The notes below the pieces were generated by a model that worked only from the letters and a program-made list of their open reading frames with translations, searched no databases and was not told the origin of the DNA. From assembly GCA_023398155.1 (NCBI GenBank), contig JAEWSV010000095.1, positions 1 to 6,161 on the forward strand: a stretch of DNA of 6,161 nt, in the 5' to 3' direction. The stretch comes from Spirochaetota bacterium (GTDB taxonomy: Bacteria > Spirochaetota > Spirochaetia > Treponematales > Breznakiellaceae). The position numbers and the translations under genes were made by a program. Of the stretch, positions 1 to 6,161 are shown piece after piece. The first letter of the stretch is position 1, and every line of letters starts with the position of its first letter.

Positions 1-347
1 GCGTGGAGGCGGTCCCCGCGTACAATACCACTTTGGGTCGGGAGGGCTACCATCCCAAGGCGCGGAAGGACAACGGGTACGTGCTCACCTTCGGCAAGCT
101 GCGCGTGTACGTCGCGGGCGATACGGAAGACATACCGGAGATGGCGGACCTCGCGGCCATCGACATCGCGTTCCTCCCGATGAACCAGCCGTACACCATG
201 AAGCCCGAACAGGTCGCCGCGGCGGCCAAGGCTTTCAGGCCGCGGATACTCTACCCCTACCATTTCTCGTCGACGAACACTGCGCTTCTCCCGCCGCTCC
301 TCGCGGGAGAGAACGACATCGAGGTCCGCATCAGGAAATTGCAGTAG
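1..347 (+). CDS. MBL-fold metal-dependent hydrolase, C-terminal part (5' end outside window)
   Basis: This is the last 114 codons of a metallo-beta-lactamase-fold hydrolase of the UlaG-like / Lactamase_B_3 type. The reading frame is open to the left edge, so the GTG at position 3 is most likely an internal valine. Visible family features, numbered from nt 3, are the segment NTTLGREGYHPK (His at 17), then NGYVLTFGKLRVYVAGDTE with the metal-bridging Asp of GDT at residue 40, the strand IDIAFLPMNQPYTM, and the final PYHFSS with a probable metal-ligand His at 87. The HxHxDH motif would lie upstream and cannot be checked. Family members hydrolyse small substrates in the cytoplasm using two metal ions; the substrate here is unknown. 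The gene converges on the SulP gene, with 89 bp between the two stop codons. The fold call is confident; the specific activity is not. Confidence 0.87.
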   Translation, partial: VEAVPAYNTTLGREGYHPKARKDNGYVLTFGKLRVYVAGDTEDIPEMADLAAIDIAFLPMNQPYTMKPEQVAAAAKAFRPRILYPYHFSSTNTALLPPLLAGENDIEVRIRKLQ

Positions 348-365
348 GCAGGTTGGCCGGACCGC

Positions 366-394
366 GGCCGCCGGAGGCCTGCGGCTCGGCGGCC
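366..394. terminator. GC-rich hairpin 1 in convergent gap (possible terminator)
   Basis: An inverted repeat pairs 366-372 (GGCCGCC) with 388-394 (GGCGGCC). The stem continues inward with G373-C387, a G-T pair, a 2-nt bulge and GCC/GGC around a 3-nt loop. It starts 19 bp after the stop of the hydrolase gene. No T-run follows on either strand, so it is not a canonical intrinsic terminator. It may stall or end transcription of either convergent gene, or protect the 3' ends of the mRNAs. Confidence 0.4.
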
Positions 395-395
395 C

Positions 396-436
396 CCGGC
401 CGCGGCCCGCGGCTATCGGCCGCGGGTCGGCGCCGG
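396..436. terminator. Strong GC-rich hairpin 2 abutting the SulP stop codon (possible bidirectional terminator)
   Basis: The inner stem pairs 403-413 with 419-429: 11 bp including one G-T pair, with a 5-nt loop at 414-418. A 2x2 mismatch follows, then an outer stem of CCGGC (396-400) with GCCGG (432-436). The structure begins at the base next to the TAA of the SulP gene (437-439, minus strand), so it sits at the 3' end of that mRNA and downstream of the hydrolase mRNA. Its position between convergent genes suggests shared termination. There is no U-tract in either direction, so the terminator role is inferred. Confidence 0.5.
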
Positions 437-2104
437 TTACACCTTGGAAAGGGCCTCGTCGATAGAGGTAGCCACGTTCTCGCGGCCGATCTCGTCCAGG
501 AATCGGGCGCGGTCGAGCGCCGCGAGCGGCTGCGGCCGGACTTCGCTCAAGATGAGCGTGGTCTTGTGCGCGCGGCAGTGGCGGGCGAAGGATTTAAGCG
601 CGGCGATGCCGGTGGAGTCTATCGCGGGGACTTCCTTCATGCGGAGCACGAAGGTTTTCGGAGCCTTTTCCAGGGAGTCGAGGGTGTCCTGCAGCATGTC
701 CGCCACGCCGAAGAAGAAGGGGCCGGTGATTTCGTACACTTCCACGTTCTTCGGGTGAACGGGTACCGCGGAGGCGGTCCGGTTTTCCTCGGAATCGAGG
801 AAACTCGGCTTGATTTCCGCGGTTTCTATCGCGCGGCGGAGGAAGAGGAAGACGGCGAGGATGACGCCCACTTCAACGGCGACGGTCAGGTCCACGACGA
901 CCGTGAGCACGAAGGTCGCGAGGAGTACGATCGTGTCGCTCTTGGGCGCGCGGCGGGGCAATCGGAGGAAACGATCCAAGTCGCTCATGTCCCAGGCGAC
1001 CACCATGAGCACCGCCGAGAGGCTGGCCAAGGGTATGGCCGAAGCGATCGGAGCGAGGAAGAGCACGAAGAGGACGAGGGTGATCGCGTGGACTATGCCC
1101 GCGACGGGGCTCGTCGCTCCCGACTTGATGTTCGTCGCGGTGCGCGCGATGGCTCCCGTGGCGGGGATGCCGCCGAAGAGGGCGCTCGCGATATTTCCGA
1201 CGCCTTGGGCCACGAGTTCCATGTTGGCGTTGTGCCGGTCGCCCGTCATGCCGTCCGCGACCACGGCGGAGAGCAGGGATTCTATCGCGGCGAGCAGGGC
1301 GATGGTGAGGGCGTCGGGGAACACGGCCCGTACGGTCGCCCAGCTGAAGACCGGTAAGCTCGGCATCGGCAGGGTTTGCGGGATTCCGCCGAAGCGCGTT
1401 CCGATGGTTTCCACCGGCATTTTAAGGAGGAAACAGAGCAGAGTCGCGGCAGCGACGCCCACCACGGAGGCGGGGATGCGCGGAGCGAACTTGCGCACCA
1501 GGATGATGATCGCCATCGTGCCGAGCCCGACGCCGAGCGTGAGCGGATCGAAGGTAGGGGCGCTTTCGAAGTACTGCGCCCATTTCTCGAAGAACTCGGG
1601 CGCGCTCTTATCGATCTGGAGGCCGAAGAAATCCTTCACCTGCTGGGAGAATATGAGGAGGCCGATGCCGGTGGTGAAGCCCGTGGTGACGGGGTAGGGG
1701 ATGAACTTGATGAGCCGGCCGAGGCCGGAGACGCCCATGAGCACCAGCATCAGGCCCGCGAGTAGGGTCGCGGTGATGAGGCCGCCCATGCCGTGCTTGG
1801 CGATGATGCCGAAGATGATCACCACGAAGGCGCCGGTCGGACCGCCGATCTGGAACTTGCTGCCGCCCAGGAAACTGATGAAGAAGCCGGCGAAGATGGC
1901 CGTATAGAGTCCCTGTTCGGGCGTCCCGCCGGCGGCGATGGAAAAGGCCATCGCCAGGGGGAGGGCGACGACGCCGACGGTGAGCCCGGCGATCAAGTCT
2001 TTGCCGAACGAAGCGGCATCGTACTTCTTGCCGCCCGTGGGCCGCACGAGCTCGTAGGTCCGGGGAATGAAATCCCGGAGCGAGACCAGTTTGAAAGTCG
2101 ACAT
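437..2104 (-). CDS. SulP-family anion transporter with STAS domain
   Basis: A complete 555-residue inner-membrane transporter of the SulP/SLC26 family, which moves sulfate, bicarbonate or other anions by proton or sodium symport or by exchange. The membrane part spans roughly residues 34-423. It shows family motifs: ALPLAMAFSIAAGGTPEQGLY (about 47-67) in the first helices, FQIGGPTGAFVVII (84-97) in the TM3 region, and AIESLLSAVVADGMTG through GVGNIASALFGGIPATGAIART (273-322) around the substrate-binding half-helices. A cytoplasmic STAS domain follows (about 448-555), with its IDSTG loop at 495-499, the position phosphorylated in some STAS relatives. The length is typical for bacterial SulP proteins. 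The ATG is supported by AAGAAGGAA 8-16 bases upstream and by a good promoter. The substrate cannot be told from sequence, and no carbonic anhydrase or sulfate-assimilation gene is adjacent. Its leader contains a hairpin that occludes the ribosome binding site. Confidence 0.95.
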   Translation of the reverse strand: MSTFKLVSLRDFIPRTYELVRPTGGKKYDAASFGKDLIAGLTVGVVALPLAMAFSIAAGGTPEQGLYTAIFAGFFISFLGGSKFQIGGPTGAFVVIIFGIIAKHGMGGLITATLLAGLMLVLMGVSGLGRLIKFIPYPVTTGFTTGIGLLIFSQQVKDFFGLQIDKSAPEFFEKWAQYFESAPTFDPLTLGVGLGTMAIIILVRKFAPRIPASVVGVAAATLLCFLLKMPVETIGTRFGGIPQTLPMPSLPVFSWATVRAVFPDALTIALLAAIESLLSAVVADGMTGDRHNANMELVAQGVGNIASALFGGIPATGAIARTATNIKSGATSPVAGIVHAITLVLFVLFLAPIASAIPLASLSAVLMVVAWDMSDLDRFLRLPRRAPKSDTIVLLATFVLTVVVDLTVAVEVGVILAVFLFLRRAIETAEIKPSFLDSEENRTASAVPVHPKNVEVYEITGPFFFGVADMLQDTLDSLEKAPKTFVLRMKEVPAIDSTGIAALKSFARHCRAHKTTLILSEVRPQPLAALDRARFLDEIGRENVATSIDEALSKV

Positions 2105-2113
2105 GGGTTGGTT

Positions 2114-2141
2114 CCTTCTTGATGGGGCGGCCCATCGAAGG
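2114..2141 (-). promoter_or_regulatory. Leader hairpin sequestering the SulP ribosome binding site
   Basis: Read on the minus strand, the leader is CCUUC-GAUGGG-CCGC-CCCAUC-AA-GAAGG. GAUGGG (2136-2131) pairs with CCCAUC (2126-2121) around a 4-nt loop. After a 2-nt AA bulge, CCUUC (2141-2137) pairs with GAAGG (2118-2114). That GAAGG is the core of the Shine-Dalgarno sequence, 9 bases before the ATG. The SD would therefore be base-paired in the folded leader. A thermosensor-like or protein-controlled translational switch is possible but inferred. Confidence 0.5.
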
Positions 2142-2159
2142 GGTCGCGACGTGCGGGCG

Positions 2160-2189
2160 AGTATACGTCCATAGGTATTCGCATTTCAA
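2160..2189 (-). promoter_or_regulatory. Predicted sigma70-type promoter for the SulP gene
   Basis: On the minus strand there is a -35 TTGAAA (2189-2184), an 18-bp spacer and a -10 TATACT (2165-2160), each matching 5 of 6 consensus bases. The expected start is near 2153, giving a leader of about 49 nt that contains the hairpin at 2114-2141. No other hexamer pair of this quality was noticed upstream of the gene on this strand. Confidence 0.65.
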
Positions 2190-2230
2190 GCGTTAGGACG
2201 ACATATGATGGAATCGGTCGCGAGTAACTA

Positions 2231-2259
2231 TTGAAGCGGGGTATTTTTTCGACTAGAAT
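2231..2259 (+). promoter_or_regulatory. Predicted sigma70-type promoter for the xpb operon; probably leaderless mRNA
   Basis: A -35 TTGAAG (2231-2236, 4 of 6), a 17-bp spacer containing six consecutive T, and a -10 TAGAAT (2254-2259, 5 of 6). Transcription would start about 7 bases downstream of the -10, near 2266, only about 3 bases before the ATG at 2269. No Shine-Dalgarno sequence is present in GCCCGGAT ahead of the ATG, which agrees with leaderless or near-leaderless initiation. Confidence 0.6.
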
Positions 2260-2268
2260 TGCCCGGAT

Positions 2269-3978
2269 ATGGCGAACGATCCGGCGAATCCGCTCATCGT
2301 GCAGAGCGACCGAACCCTCCTCCTCGACGTACACGCTGCCCGGGCGGAGGCCGCGCGGGCGGCGATTATGCCCTTCGCCGAGCTGGAAAAATCGCCGGAG
2401 CACATCCACACGTACCGGATCACGCCCCTCTCGCTTTGGAACGCGGCGAGCGCCGGGCTCGGGCCGAAAGACGTCGCTGCCGCCCTGGAGGAGTACTCCC
2501 GGTACGTCGTGCCGCGCGGCGTCGTGGACGGCTTCTCCGACGTCATGTCGCGGTACGGTAAGATCCGCCTCGTGGCGCTGCCCCAAGAACTCCGGCGGCC
2601 CGCCGATCACGCCGGCGAGGACGACCTCCTCCTCGTGTCCGACGACGCGGCGGTCATGGCCGAGGTTGCGGCGAGCAAGATCCTCGCGAAGTATCTCGCG
2701 GAGGTCGACGGCGGTTTCCGCGTCCGGCTCGTGGATCGGGGGACCGTCAAGCGCGAACTCATCCGGCTCGGTTGGCCCGTGGAGGACGACGCTCCCCTCG
2801 CGCCGGGAGAGCCCCTCGACGTGCCGCTCCGGAATTTCATGGGCAGCGGCAAGGCCTTCGCCCCGCGCGATTACCAGGTAGAAGCCGCCCGATCGGTCGT
2901 CGGCGACGGTTCTCCCGGCACGGGCTACGGCGTCGTAGTCCTGCCCTGCGGAGCCGGTAAGACCGTGGTCGGCATGACCGTCATGTCGTTGCTGAAGACG
3001 AACACGCTCGTCCTCACCACGAACGTCGCCGCGGTCCACCAGTGGATCGACGAGCTTTTGGACAAGACTTCCCTGACCGAAACCCAGATAGCCGAGTACA
3101 CGGGCGATTCCAAATCCGTGGCCCCGGTGACCGTGGCGACCTACCAGATCCTCACGTGGCGGCCGGACAAGGAAGCCGACTTCCCCCACTTCAAGCTCTT
3201 CCGCGAGCGGGCCTGGGGCCTCATCATCTACGACGAGGTGCACCTCCTGCCCGCGCCCGTCTTCCGCGTGACCGCCGAGCTCCAGGCCGTGCGCCGCCTC
3301 GGGCTCACCGCCACCCTCGTCCGCGAGGACGGGGCGGAAGACGCGGTCTTCAGCCTCGTCGGGCCCAAGCGCTACGACGTGCCCTGGAAGGACCTGGAGG
3401 CCAAAGGCTGGATAGCCGAGGCCGTCTGCGCGGAGATCCGCGTGGACCTGCCCGAAGAGCTCAAGATCCCCTACGCGGTGGCCGACCAGCGGAACAAGTA
3501 CCGCGTCGCGAGCGAGAATCCGCTCAAGCGGAAGATCGTCCGCCAACTCGTGGACAATCATCCGGAGGACCGCATCCTCGTCATCGGCCAGTATATCCGG
3601 CAGCTGGAGGAGTTGGCGAAAGACCTGAACGCCCCCCTCATCATGGGCAAGACCCCCAACGCCGAGCGGGAGCAGATCTACGGGGCTTTCCGCCGCGGCG
3701 AGCTCCGCGTCATCGTCGTGTCCAAGGTGGCCAATTTCGCCATCGACCTGCCCGACGCCTCCATGGCCATCCAGGTGTCCGGATCCTTCGGCTCGCGGCA
3801 AGAAGAGGCCCAGCGGCTCGGACGCATCTTGCGCCCGAAGGCGCGCAACTCCTATTTCTATTCGATCGTCGCGCGCTACACCGTGGAGGAAGAGTTCGCC
3901 GCCAACCGGCAGAAGTTCCTGGCCGAACAAGGCTACAAGTATTCGATCCAGCATTGGACGGAGGAGGAGCTTTCGTGA
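2269..3978 (+). CDS. xpb: XPB (ERCC3/Rad25-type) DNA helicase
   Basis: A complete 569-residue superfamily 2 helicase, expected to use ATP to open or translocate on DNA during repair or related transactions. The N-terminal XPB_N region (about 8-180) begins PLIVQSDRTLLLDV and contains HIHTYRITPLSLWNA. The motor follows: RDYQVEAAR (200-208), Walker A PCGAGKT (226-232), the DEVH box (322-325), and LTATLVRED (346-354), whose R352-E353-D354 is the RED motif diagnostic of XPB. The second RecA domain has VIVVSKVANFAIDLPDA (481-497) and motif VI QRLGRILRP (515-523). All core motifs look intact, and the length matches bacterial XPB proteins. The start is supported by the N-terminal domain beginning a few residues in; there is no SD, and a promoter lies almost directly upstream. 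The gene overlaps the next one by 4 bp, so the two are probably co-translated. Bacterial XPB has 3'-5' helicase activity in mycobacteria; its pathway here is inferred. Confidence 0.95.
   Translation: MANDPANPLIVQSDRTLLLDVHAARAEAARAAIMPFAELEKSPEHIHTYRITPLSLWNAASAGLGPKDVAAALEEYSRYVVPRGVVDGFSDVMSRYGKIRLVALPQELRRPADHAGEDDLLLVSDDAAVMAEVAASKILAKYLAEVDGGFRVRLVDRGTVKRELIRLGWPVEDDAPLAPGEPLDVPLRNFMGSGKAFAPRDYQVEAARSVVGDGSPGTGYGVVVLPCGAGKTVVGMTVMSLLKTNTLVLTTNVAAVHQWIDELLDKTSLTETQIAEYTGDSKSVAPVTVATYQILTWRPDKEADFPHFKLFRERAWGLIIYDEVHLLPAPVFRVTAELQAVRRLGLTATLVREDGAEDAVFSLVGPKRYDVPWKDLEAKGWIAEAVCAEIRVDLPEELKIPYAVADQRNKYRVASENPLKRKIVRQLVDNHPEDRILVIGQYIRQLEELAKDLNAPLIMGKTPNAEREQIYGAFRRGELRVIVVSKVANFAIDLPDASMAIQVSGSFGSRQEEAQRLGRILRPKARNSYFYSIVARYTVEEEFAANRQKFLAEQGYKYSIQHWTEEELS
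3961..3969 (+). promoter_or_regulatory. Strong ribosome binding site inside the 3' end of xpb
   Basis: GAGGAGGAG lies 5 bases before the GTG at 3975 and encodes the Glu-Glu-Glu near the XPB C-terminus. It contains a full AGGAGG match. It decides the GTG start of the downstream gene and contrasts with the missing SD in front of xpb. Confidence 0.8.
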
Positions 3979-6161
3979 GGACCGCCGCGTGGAGGTCGAT
4001 AGGCGAGTGGAAGGCCGCCCTCGTCACGCTTCCGGACGGGCCCTTCTTCGACCTGATGCGCGGTTATCTCGGCGACATCCGGACCCCCTTCAACAAGCAG
4101 CGCCTCGTGGACGATCTCGCGGGCTTCCTCGGCCGGCGCGACATCCAGGAAACCGCCGCGGCCTACCTGGACGCCACCGACCGCAAGGTGATAGCGGCCG
4201 TGCACCGCCTCGCCGAGCCCACGGCGGCCGAACTCACCTCATTCTTCGACGGCGAACTGAGCTACGCGGAGTTGCACGCGGTTCTCCTCAACCTGGAGGA
4301 GCGGCTCGTGATCTACCGCATAGAGGAGGAAGGTGTCCGGCGCCTCGCGCTCAACCCCGCCTTGGAGAGCGTGCTGGCCGAGGCGGCTACGGACTCCGCC
4401 CCGCTCTTCCCCTCGGCGGCGCGCGAGCCCGCGGAAACCGCGGCTTGGGACGAGGATTCCCTGGACGCCCTCACCCTCGCGGCCGCGGTGTCCTTCCTGT
4501 ACCGGCGGTCCGACCTATTCAAGGCGGACCGCTCCATCCGGAAGAAGGCCGCGGAGGAAGCGTCGGCGGTCTTCGCGTATAGCCGGTTCGAGAGGGCGGT
4601 GGCGGCGCTCCGCGGCCTCGGAGCTATCGCGGGGGACGACGGCGCGGAAGGGGCGACGTCCGTCCGCGTATGCGAGGAAAAGCTCGACGCCTTCGCCACG
4701 CTGCCCGAGGCGGAGAAGACCGCGTATTTGGCCGCGGCCCTCTGCGCGGTCGAGTTGGGCCTGGACGGGAACCGGAACGGTGATGAAACGGAAGCGGGCG
4801 ACGCCGCGTCGCTCCCCGCGTGGTCTTCCTCCCGTACCACGCGCGAGCGGCTCGCCTCCTGGGCGCGGCTCTTCGCCGCGTTCTTGTCCGACCTCGACGC
4901 GGGACGCGCGTATCCGCAGACGACCCTTTCCCGGATGCTCGATGTCCGGGAGCGCGAGCAGGCCGACGGAAAGCGGCGCAGGTGGAACGGCCGGGCTCAG
5001 GAGGCGGCGACGGAACTCCGCGCCGGCTTCGATCCTTCGGCCTTCCGCAAGGCCGCGATCCGCGCGCTGGAGCTCTCCCGCGCCCTCGTCCGCGGGGGAG
5101 ATGACGCCTGGTCTCCGGCCGGCGCTTACGCCTTCTCCGCGGCCGCCGCGGGCAAGCCCGTCATTTCCCTCGACGCTTCGTTCTCCGTCGTGGCCTATCC
5201 GGAGATCGGCTTCGCCGACGCCCTCGCGCTCTCCCGGTTCCTGGACGTGCGGGAATGCGCCCAGACGACGCGTTACGAGCTCACGCGGGAGTCGGCGGTG
5301 CGCGGCTTCGACATGGGATTCGAGGTGGACGTCATGGCCGGCACGCTGGAGCGGCTCTCCGGCCTCCAGGTGGCGCAGAACGTCCTGTGGTCCCTCCGCG
5401 AATGGAAGGAGCGGTACGCGAGCGTCGCCATCCACCGCGGGACGGTCCTCGTGGTTTCCGAGGAACGGCGTTACCTCGTGGAGACCGAGGCGGTGGCCCG
5501 GCTCGTGGCCCGCGCGCTCGCCCCCGGCGTCTACCTCCTATCCGTCTCCGACGAGTCAGAGGCGGTCAGGGCCCTCGCCAAGGCCGGAGTGGACATCGTC
5601 GCCTTGCCGCCCGCCCACGCCCCCCGCGTGAGTCCCGATGCCCGTTTCGCGCCCTTCCCCGCCCTCGGCATCGCGAAGCGCGACGTTTTCGCAACGGCCG
5701 CGGCAGCGGGTACTGCCGCGGCTTCCGTCGGGCGCTCCGCCGCGGTCCCGGCGATCGCGGAGGCCGCCGCGCCTGCGCGGCCAGCGGAGGCCGGTTCGCC
5801 GGTCGGGGAAGGGGAAACGCCAGCGGTCGGAGGGACGGCCCGCGGTGCCCCCGTCGAGAATCGGCTAGCCACCCTCCGCGCGGCCTTGGAGAAGAAGAAC
5901 TTGCCCAAGGACCAGCGCGACGAGCTCGCGCTCCGCATCGACCGGAGAGTGGTGCTCGCCCCATCCCAGCTCGTCGCCGCGGCGGTGCGGTACGAGAAGC
6001 TGGAGGCGAAGGGCCTCGATTACGTCGGCAAGGTCCGGGTGGCGGAGCAGGCCCTGGCGACCGGTTCGCTCGTGGAGATATTCTGGCGCGGTGCCAAGGG
6101 CGAACCGAACCGCGCGCTCGGGGCGCCCCTGGCGCTCGAGAAAACTTCGGGCGAGGTCGAA
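3975..6161 (+). CDS. XPB-associated protein with Helicase_C_3-like domain and WYL-like C-terminus (3' end outside window)
   Basis: An open frame of 729 codons with no stop to the window edge. The GTG start overlaps the xpb TGA (GTGA) and has a strong SD 5 bases upstream. Regions seen: a helical N-terminus with a winged-helix-like stretch (about 69-125, from DRKVIAAVHRL); a middle part with a basic patch KRRRW (333-337); a Helicase_C_3/XPB_N-like domain (about 395-540) with PVISLDASFSVVAYPE, YELTRES (434-440), QVAQN (465-469) and REW (475-477); an Ala/Pro/Gly-rich linker (about 574-626); then a helical segment and a WYL-like piece at 699-716 (LVEIFWRGAKGEPNRALG) cut by the window end. No ATPase motifs or obvious nuclease motif were seen. 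The architecture resembles the helicase-associated protein beside XPB in mycobacteria (Rv0862c next to Rv0861c, from memory). I infer a DNA-binding partner or regulator of XPB; its biochemical activity is unknown. Confidence 0.87.
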   Translation, partial: MRTAAWRSIGEWKAALVTLPDGPFFDLMRGYLGDIRTPFNKQRLVDDLAGFLGRRDIQETAAAYLDATDRKVIAAVHRLAEPTAAELTSFFDGELSYAELHAVLLNLEERLVIYRIEEEGVRRLALNPALESVLAEAATDSAPLFPSAAREPAETAAWDEDSLDALTLAAAVSFLYRRSDLFKADRSIRKKAAEEASAVFAYSRFERAVAALRGLGAIAGDDGAEGATSVRVCEEKLDAFATLPEAEKTAYLAAALCAVELGLDGNRNGDETEAGDAASLPAWSSSRTTRERLASWARLFAAFLSDLDAGRAYPQTTLSRMLDVREREQADGKRRRWNGRAQEAATELRAGFDPSAFRKAAIRALELSRALVRGGDDAWSPAGAYAFSAAAAGKPVISLDASFSVVAYPEIGFADALALSRFLDVRECAQTTRYELTRESAVRGFDMGFEVDVMAGTLERLSGLQVAQNVLWSLREWKERYASVAIHRGTVLVVSEERRYLVETEAVARLVARALAPGVYLLSVSDESEAVRALAKAGVDIVALPPAHAPRVSPDARFAPFPALGIAKRDVFATAAAAGTAAASVGRSAAVPAIAEAAAPARPAEAGSPVGEGETPAVGGTARGAPVENRLATLRAALEKKNLPKDQRDELALRIDRRVVLAPSQLVAAAVRYEKLEAKGLDYVGKVRVAEQALATGSLVEIFWRGAKGEPNRALGAPLALEKTSGEVE

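Noticed and set aside
3..347. Reading the GTG at position 3 as the true start of a 114-residue protein
   Set aside because: The metal-binding HxHxDH half of the MBL fold is missing and the frame is open to the window edge, so this is a gene fragment cut by the window.
353..1357. A 334-codon plus-strand open frame opposite the SulP gene
   Set aside because: It is antisense to a clear SulP transporter, the translation is low-complexity Arg/Glu/Gly/His/Asp, and it has no recognisable domain; it is explained by high-GC codon bias.
1993..3954. A 653-codon minus-strand open frame opposite xpb
   Set aside because: It is antisense to a gene with intact XPB motifs throughout, its composition (His/Asp/Glu/Arg/Gly rich) resembles complement-frame reading of GC-rich codons, it crosses the promoter region into the SulP gene, and it shows no recognisable domain.
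4515..5435. A 306-codon minus-strand frame opposite the partner gene
   Set aside because: It is antisense to a supported gene, with Gly/Arg/Glu-rich composition and no recognisable motif.
4333..5631. A 432-codon plus-strand frame inside the XPB partner gene
   Set aside because: The translation is an Arg/Ser/Pro-rich shadow of the partner gene's frame, with no domain, whereas the frame from 3975 shows recognisable helicase-associated motifs.
1..6161. CRISPR arrays, tRNA/rRNA genes, insertion sequences, phage or defence genes
   Set aside because: No direct-repeat arrays, tRNA-like or rRNA-like stretches, transposase motifs or terminal inverted repeats were seen, and the long gene frames leave little unexplained sequence.

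Overview
The window is high-GC bacterial chromosomal DNA, roughly two-thirds G+C by eye. Genes are tightly packed and start with ATG or GTG, and the divergent promoters look sigma70-like. No mobile elements, tRNA/rRNA genes or CRISPR arrays are visible. The organism cannot be fixed from sequence alone. The strongest taxonomic hint is an XPB-type (ERCC3-like) helicase with its bacterial partner protein, a pair found in a minority of bacterial groups such as actinobacteria and spirochaetes. I lean weakly towards a GC-rich spirochaete or another non-model lineage.

Layout. (1) 1-347, plus: the 3' end of a metallo-beta-lactamase-fold hydrolase gene whose start lies upstream. (2) 348-436: a short convergent gap almost filled by two GC-rich hairpins. 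(3) 437-2104, minus: a SulP-family anion transporter with a C-terminal STAS domain. (4) 2105-2268: a divergent intergenic region with a good promoter in each direction. The transporter transcript has a leader hairpin that buries its ribosome binding site. The helicase promoter lies so close to its ATG that the mRNA should be leaderless or nearly so. (5) 2269-3978, plus: a complete XPB DNA helicase. (6) 3975-6161, plus: a long ORF of at least 729 codons that overlaps the helicase stop by 4 bp and runs off the window. It encodes a helicase-associated protein with a winged-helix-like N-terminal region, a Helicase_C_3/XPB_N-like domain, an Ala/Pro-rich linker and a WYL-like C-terminal segment.

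Functionally, the helicase and its partner form a translationally coupled operon that looks like a bacterial XPB DNA-transaction module, probably for repair or genome maintenance. The partner carries a domain similar to the helicase's own N-terminal domain. The transporter and the hydrolase appear to be unrelated housekeeping or accessory genes.
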